From: Trematomus loennbergii
Lineage: Eukaryota; Chordata; Actinopteri; Perciformes; Nototheniidae
Length of the DNA: 64,000 nt
Assembly: GCA_012861695.1 (NCBI GenBank)
Contig: JAAOOA010000096.1
Span: 1-64,000, forward strand
Direction: 5' to 3'
Below the pieces are notes generated by a model. That model was not told the DNA's origin and ran no database searches. It saw only the letters and a program-made list of their open reading frames with translations. Made by a program: the position numbers and the translations under genes. Below, one piece after another: positions 58,107 through 64,000 of this stretch; positions within the stretch are counted from its first letter, which is position 1, and the number at the start of each line of letters is the position of its first letter.

Positions 58107-58644
58107 TGTCTCAGAGTGGAAACAAGGGGAGGGGCGCTCACTCTCAGCCAGTTGTGATTTGGATGTTTGTTTGGTGGTGTAATGAACTACTGTGGGAAAA
58201 AGATGAGGGCAATTAGGCATCAGGAGATATGTGTCTGTCCAGCTGCAGGAAGGACTCAGGAAGGAATCTGAAAACGCCTATTCTTCAGCCCACTGTCTGT
58301 GTCTGCATCATCACATCTCACCAAATTATTACCTGAGGCACTGGCAGATATCAGTTCAATCATATAAACTGTTGCTATACCTATTTGGTTCTAAATAAAA
58401 AATATGGACTGGAAAAAAACACAGCTGAATAAGAATCCTGTTAATATCTGTGGGAACTACTGTAACACAATCTTAATAACTGTTTTGCACATATCATTGT
58501 ATTTTCACTGTTATCTGGTTGTTATTACACTACTTCTATACAACAGACTTATTGTTGTCCAACTGATGGATGGGTACTTTTTGTAAATTGTATTTTGTGT
58601 AATTTTGTTCTCTAACACTTTATGCATGCATATGGCGCATATGG
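58107..58644. other. No gene recognised
   Basis: No supported frame or repeat. Confidence 0.4.
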
Positions 58645-59200
58645 CGCCTCTGGCGTCTGCGGCGCGTTACGGCTCAGAAGTGTCCCAGAGCAGCTCGGCG
58701 CAGGGCTCCTCTAAAATTAGGATGAATCCTATTTTTTGACGCGGGCGCAGCCGTAACGTAAGGTCGGGCAGGCAGGAAGTGGAACGTTCGAGCATATATA
58801 GCATATATATATACACACACACAAACTAATTTTGCAGACCCTATCCCTCCGTAGTCTTTCAAGTAGGAGGAGAAATGCCAGCGTTCTCCTCCGGTTTACA
58901 GGCACTGTGTAAATTATATATATAGAATATTATGATGATGAATGCATTTTTTTACCACTAAAATACAGCAACACATCTTTGATTCATGTCGTTTTAACTG
59001 GAATATTACAGTTATTATTAACTTTGTCTGTACAAAGTAGCCTGTCCAGGAAATATGCCCAAATCAACAAAAACTGCGAGCCGGCAGGCAAGATGTTCCG
59101 CTTCTGAAATGCGCCTGGTAGGGTATGACGCCGGAGGAGGCCGGACCAAAACCGTGGCGCAGCCGTAACGCGGCACAGACGGACTGGTGGAATCTAGGGT
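58645..59200 (-). mobile_element. piggyBac-like MITE (CCCTCTGGATTCCACC family), copy 2
   Basis: Inverted copy of 19520-20088. It carries ccgtaacgtaaggtcgggca, ggaggagaaatgccagcgtt and the end tggtggaatctagggtaa. Flanking TTAA is eroded on both sides. Confidence 0.75.
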
Positions 59201-59664
59201 AATAAAGGTATTCTGATTCTGAAAAAGGGGTGAGGTATACAAACCATAACATTACTGATGACCCTCGATTAGACATGACAATAGAATATTTATGTGATTT
59301 AATTATGTATCTGTCATCTGATAAAAAATCTGTCATCTGATAACAAAATCCACAATCAGAAAAAACGATTTGTGGATTTTATTTTATATATCCAGGTTTA
59401 ACTGGAATGTATCAACTCTAAAAATGCAAACCGAGTCAGCAGCTTGAAACGAGGGTTTTGAAATAAGTCATGCATGCTCAGCTTTGATTAGGCCACACAC
59501 TGTCACATGATTTCCTGTCCACTTCCTGCTTCCTGTGTTTTACTTGCACCCAGTATACTTCCAAGAGTTCACATGGTTCTGTAAGTGCTTGGTGATATAT
59601 CTAGTTAAACTGTTTTCATTAGAACAACTTTTACAGCATTTCAGAAAAAGTTAGTGTTCCCCCC
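59201..59664. other. Unassigned; retroelement-tail-like start
   Basis: aataaaggtattctgattctg at 59201 resembles a LINE tail. Nothing else supported. Confidence 0.35.
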
Positions 59665-59975
59665 CACTGACCTGCTCCATCACCAGGCCCCTCCTACCTC
59701 ACTGACCTGCTCCATCACCAGGCCCCCCCTGCCTCACTGACCTGCTCCATCACCAGGCCCCCTCCTACCTCACTGACCTGCTCCATCACCAGCCCCCCCC
59801 CCACCTCACTGACCTGCTCCATCACCAGGCCCCCCCTGCCTCACTGACCTGCTCCGTCACCAGCCCCCCCTCCCTCACAGACCTGCTCCATCACCAGCCC
59901 CCCCCTCCCTCACAGACCTGCTCCATCACCAGCCCCCCCCTCCCTCACAGACCTGCTCCATCACCACACTCCTTC
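59665..59975. repeat. 35-bp minisatellite, nine units
   Basis: Unit close to cactgacctgctccatcacc followed by aggccccccctgcct, with variation in the C-run and a shift to cacagacc in the last three units. Confidence 0.93.
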
Positions 59976-60029
59976 CCGCAGCCTCCGCTCCTCAGACATC
60001 AACCTCCTGTAATTAATGTTGTTTTTTTA

Positions 60030-60148
60030 CATATTTTAAGTGTGTTGTTTTAATTATGTTTTTACGATGTTTACTCTGTAAATTGTCTTTGAGTTTCAAG
60101 AAAAGCGCTCTATAAATACAATGCATTATTATTATTATTATTATTACG
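60030..60148 (+). repeat. Retroelement 3' tail with (ATT)n
   Basis: The series aaaagcgctctataaataca then atgcattattattatt is a common fish retroelement 3' end. Confidence 0.6.
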
Positions 60149-60179
60149 AGTGTTGTCTGATAACAGTCCATTGGTTGAT

Positions 60180-60620
60180 ATAGACAAACAGTGAGTGGAT
60201 CTGGAGTAATCATAGACAATACATTAAGTTGGAAACCACATATAAGTTATATCAAAGCCAAAATATCCAAATCAATAGCAATTCTGAATAAAGCCAAAGA
60301 CCTGATGAATCAAGCTTCCTTGTTTATGCTGTACTGCTCCTTCATACTTCCATACATGATGTACTGTGTGGAGGTTTGAGGGAACACATATAAAACAAAT
60401 ACATATTCTATCTTCATCCTGCAAAAAAGAGCCATACGAATTATACATAAAACTACCTACAGAGAACCAACAAATACATTATTTATCAATCTTAAAACAC
60501 TAAAACTACAAAACCTGGTATCCAAATATGTTCAAAGCCACAAATCAACAATTACCTCATATTGTCCAGGACTTTTCACACAGAGAGAGGGCATGCACAT
60601 GTTGAGAGGAAACTGCATTT
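60180..60620 (+). pseudogene. LINE ORF2 C-terminal fragment
   Basis: The plus frame reads VIIDNTLSWKPHISYIKAKI, SKSIAILNKAKDLMNQASLF, YCSFILPYMMYCVEV, then a stop. Beyond the stop the same frame continues GNTYKTN, LQKRAIRIIHKTTYREPTN and LFINLKTLKLQNLV. This is the thumb/C-terminal region of a fish non-LTR reverse transcriptase. Only the 3' part remains, with one stop codon. Confidence 0.7.
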
Positions 60621-60829
60621 AAAAAAAAAAAAAACATACGAACAAATTCAAAACTTCATTGCATCACAACAAAAGGTGTGAATAACAGTAATGATGAGCT
60701 GAAATATTGTACAAGTTGATCTAAACTAAAACTATTATTTAGAAACCAAATCATTAATGGTTATGACCAGAACTCATACTTGTTTAGTGGGATGCTGAAA
60801 CAGCATTCCAAATACTTGTTCTTCTACGC

Positions 60830-62520
60830 ACAAATTCTTTATTATTATCCCGCAGGGTTATTTTGTTCCTCTTCTCCTACCACATTCCACATCGCAGAAA
60901 CTCCGTTCAAACATCAAAACGGGGAATCGATTGCTATTACTTTTCACATTCTTAACTTTCAGAATTCCAGAGATATATCCCATAATTCATCACATTTTTA
61001 ACATGGAAGTCAATGGAGAAACTCTTCAGACTTGAAGAATCTTCATGCGACTTCAACTGCTAACTGCTCCTTCATACTTTCACTCAGAAACCTCATTCCA
61101 ACTTTAAAATGTTACACATCTTTCTGACATTATTCGTGTTACACAGCTTTTAAATCAGATTCATACTTTTAGAGATATTAAATATTGTTCAGACCTTGGT
61201 AAAGAGGCCTTCTTCAGATTTTAACATTAGTTCGGGCTCTTTTCCAGAAATAGACTGAGAGATTACAGCTCTGCTGTGATTTCTGTGACCGGACGGAGTC
61301 CTTGGCCAAGTGAATATAAATCTTTTGCTCACTTATAATAAAGATAAACTTAGAAGTTGTTTGTCTTTCATGGAATTTTGAACACAACAATAACAACGTG
61401 GTCACTGGAGTTTAACAGACTGTCTCAGCCTATTCTTTTCTGTCTGATGGAGACTTCATACTGACTTCACACAAAGTCAAAAATATGTGACTTTCCACAT
61501 ATTTTATACATTATTGGTGACGTTTGGATTTAGTTCAAAAGTTTGCAGTTAAAATATTCTGTGATTTGGCGCCAAATTTCACGTTCGCTCGATGCTAGGC
61601 GATCCCTCGCCATGGAACACGATGATGTCATAACTCCAACTGACATTCTCAGAACGCCACCAAACATCACATGATGGTTAACACTGTGGCCCTGAACAGC
61701 TCTACGTCAAATCTGATGTTACATAATGTGGCGTTACCATGGCAACGCATCCCTCGCCATAAAAACGATGTCGCTGTAACTCCAATGGATACGGTCCGAT
61801 CGTCCCCCAATCTTCACCTGTATATCACCTCTCCATGCCTCAACAGCTCTACATCAAATCTGACATATCACCATATGCCATTTCCATGGAAACGCATCCC
61901 TTGCCAAAAAACACGATGTTGTCGTAACTCCTATGCAAATGGTCAAAACAGCACCAGACTTCCGATAATGGTTAATGGTCCAGCCCTGAACATGTCTATG
62001 TGCCAATAGTGAGTTTTCCTCAAAAGCTGTTGCCATGGCAACGCATCCCTCGCCCTATGAAAATTGTCAAAAATTGCTCAAACTTCACATGTGTGCTAAC
62101 ATCCAGCCGTGGAGACATCTACGTGACAGTTTTGAGATTTCTTCAAATGCTGTTGCCATGGCAACACAATGCTCGCCATGAAACACGGTTTTCTCATAAC
62201 TTCAGTGAAATGCTCCAAACGGCCCAAAACTTCACAGGTTTGGTAACGATGCAGCCATCAACACATCTAAGCGTATTATGGGGTGTCATCAAATACCGTT
62301 GCCATGGCGACAGATCATTCGCCATCAAGTTAGTTCAAAAGTTTGCAAATATTCTGCTGCTTTTCCAAGCCTTTTTACTCTCTTATCACACATTCAAGCC
62401 CTCAGTGTTCATGTATAATTTCAATCCAAATTCTTCACTTTTTTCTTACACATTACATTTCAGCATAGCAGTTCAGCGTCAGCTTTTCAGCACAAAGCAT
62501 TCCCACTAGCAAGTTCTTCA
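60830..62520 (+). repeat. 1.7-kb dispersed repeat with internal 123-149-bp modules
   Basis: Begins near ttattattatcccgcagggt and ends near gcattctctagttg. The part 61262-61385 is repeated inverted at 28950-29060. From 61600 to 62330 five modules share catccctcgccat and cataactcc words. The ctag end could hint at a Helitron-like origin, but no hairpin or host A/T site convinces me. Frames inside are not supported as genes. Confidence 0.5.
61733..62311. promoter_or_regulatory. Five RFX/X-box-like palindromes at regular spacing
   Basis: gttaccatggcaac at 61733-61746, atttccatggaaac at 61880-61893, gttgccatggcaac at 62029-62042 and 62152-62165, gttgccatggcgac at 62298-62311. Two are perfect GTTGCCATGGCAAC palindromes, the classical RFX consensus. 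Each sits at the same place in a repeat module. Function is inferred from motif only. Confidence 0.55.
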
Positions 62521-62949
62521 GGAATCGCATTCTCTAGTTGTTTCTTGTCATTGTAAAAGTTATTTATGTTTTGGTTGTTTTGTGCAACAAAAAAAAGGAT
62601 TTGTTTACAACATGACGAACATAACGCTGATGACGATGACCTAATCTTTTATTTTCAAGAAAAATGAACGCTAGAGGGGGTAGGACCAGAAAAGTTTTTT
62701 AAAGCTTATTCTTGCCCCTGTTGAACACAGACAATTTGAGTTTTTTTTGTTGTTTTTTGTACCTTGAACAGTTTTTTTGTTTGTTGCTTTTTTGTTTTGC
62801 ATCTCTTTGTTATAATTGTTATTATATATATTAAAAATAAATTCTGACATGTTCAATAAATGGACTAATAAATAAATCCATTTATCCAGGTGTTGCCAAT
62901 AAACAATGGCAGAAGAAGTTGACACAATCAAGTGTTGTCATGTAAAGAG
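62521..62949. other. No gene recognised
   Basis: T-rich, no supported frame. Confidence 0.4.
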
Positions 62950-63514
62950 CTTTAGTCTAAAGCAGGCATCCTCAAAGTCCGGACTCTGGTCCGGATCCGG
63001 ACCAAACCACAACTGTCTCTGGACTCTGAGCAAATTATACTTTTCATATGTATTATCTGTATTATCTGTGTTATCTGTGAGACATCGCCACAACGCAACG
63101 AGTCAAAATTCTCCGCTATGTCCACTGCAAACAGCGCTCTGCATGTCCGACTGTTCCACTGTCTGTGTGTGTCTGACAACGCATTGGTCCAATCACATTC
63201 AGCATCCCGTCAGCGTTTTTTCCCCCCACCAACAGTCTGCGAATCAGAGGCACAGTAGGGCGGGTCTTCGCGGAATGCGGGTGGGAAAAATGCGTGTGTG
63301 TTTAAAAAAAAAGTCAGAGCGAGAGTTAACAGCTCATCTAGTTGCATCTGTACTGTAGCTAGTAGCCTAGTTTCACCTACCGGGGTGGCATGGGGTGGCA
63401 ACTGCCACCCTAAAAATAGGCCTTGCCACCCCAGTTGGCAGCTTTGTTTTGAAAGAAAAGTTGTGGCTCATCGGACATTTATGAGAGAAAGTCTCTAATG
63501 TCCGAGTGCAAGTG
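62950..63514 (+). mobile_element. hAT-like terminus and unassigned sequence
   Basis: gcaggcatcctcaaagtccg at about 62964, followed by the palindromic ggtccggatccggacc, resembles a hAT end. The tggggtggcaactgccaccc word at 63390 echoes the 3668 terminus. No transposase frame in this part. Confidence 0.4.
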
Positions 63515-64000
63515 AATGCAGCACAAGATGCACGTCTTGTAACCCCTCCCCGGCCCTGGCGCGAGCGTGGAAATATGATTGGCGATTTCATTTGAACACG
63601 GCGCAAAACGAGAAGCATTCGGACCCAAGTACTGAAGGAATGAGGTATTTGCGGTCTACAATGACAGAGAAGAGACTGTCAAGTTTGGCTGTACTCAGCA
63701 TTGAATCAAAACGCACTAAAGCTGTTGATCTTAATAAGTTTGTGAGGCGTTTTGCTGAACAAATGGTAATCGCCGCATTCAGCTGTAATAGACATGTCAA
63801 CTTGATGCTCTGCTCACGGATGAGCATACAAAACTGTTAAGATGATGACCTTACGTGTGTAAATATATTTTTTCTTTGTGGGGGTCTGCCCCCAAAAAAC
63901 AGTTTTAAGTCCTGAGAAAGTCAAATAAGACGGTGTGTAAAACTACACTGCCCAGCCAAAAAAAAGTAACCACTTTGATTTAACTAGGCCAGTAGGTAAG
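63515..64000 (+). pseudogene. hAT transposase C-terminal relic, runs off the window
   Basis: Homologue of 21990-22495: KRLSSLAVLSIESKRTKAVD followed by LNKFVRRFAEQ. A 1-bp deletion (aacaaatgg versus aacaaaatgg at about 63760) shifts the last codons. The downstream non-coding part (cagttttaagtcctgagaaa, actgcccagcc) is also shared with 4345-4790 and 22380-22450. Confidence 0.7.

Noticed and set aside
60830..62520. Helitron
   Set aside because: A ctag-like 3' end is present, but no convincing hairpin, 5' TC end or Rep/helicase sequence.

Overview
The window reads as nuclear DNA of a ray-finned (teleost) fish. It is AT-rich, has long (GT)n, (ATCC)n and (GATA)n microsatellites, and is crowded with DNA transposons typical of fish: PIF/Harbinger, piggyBac-type TTAA elements and several hAT families. 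A DIRS-type tyrosine-recombinase retrotransposon and L2/Rex-like LINE fragments are also present. I see no prokaryotic gene organisation, rRNA, tRNA or CRISPR array. No complete host gene is visible. Three short minus-strand stretches (10850-11022, 40402-40533, 45825-45949) look like possible exons, so much of the window may be intron or intergenic sequence.

Layout. 1-8 kb: a 33-bp minisatellite, a TTAA-flanked piggyBac-like element (family PB-A, copy 1), relics of at least three hAT transposases, and a fold-back made from a hAT N-terminus. 8-20 kb: a Harbinger deletion derivative, a composite TTAA element, a LINE reverse-transcriptase relic split by a 1.6-kb element, and further inverted-repeat elements. 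20-23 kb: an (ATCC)n tract and hAT relics. 23.2-27.4 kb: a full-length PIF/Harbinger element with TTA target duplication, transposase gene and opposing MADF gene. 28-31 kb: a piggyBac end, a Harbinger MITE and one arm of an inverted repeat pair. 31.5-38.0 kb: PB-A copy 2, split by a 5.4-kb DIRS element whose inverted terminal repeats are identical over 99 bp. 38.7-39.4 kb: the second arm of the inverted pair. 41.7-47.8 kb: PB-A copies 3 and 4 with nested or abutting TTAA elements, and hAT relics with BED fingers. 48-57 kb: mostly unassigned, possibly conserved non-coding DNA, with a pure (GT)77. 57-64 kb: a TAA-flanked MITE, a piggyBac-like MITE, a LINE relic, a repeat with regularly spaced RFX/X-box palindromes, and a last hAT relic.

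How the parts relate. The window records nested transposition. Several insertions can be proved internally because an empty site exists in another copy of the same repeat: a MITE in PB-A copy 3, the DIRS element in PB-A copy 2, and a MITE inside a 15.6/16.5-kb repeat. The Harbinger element at 23.2 kb and the 568-bp element at 8.0 kb form a visible parent-derivative pair. The most notable items are the near-intact Harbinger element (one 1-bp frameshift in the transposase, intron filled by a TG-rich minisatellite), the DIRS element with identical termini but broken genes, the X-box array, and the exon-like frame within PB-A.
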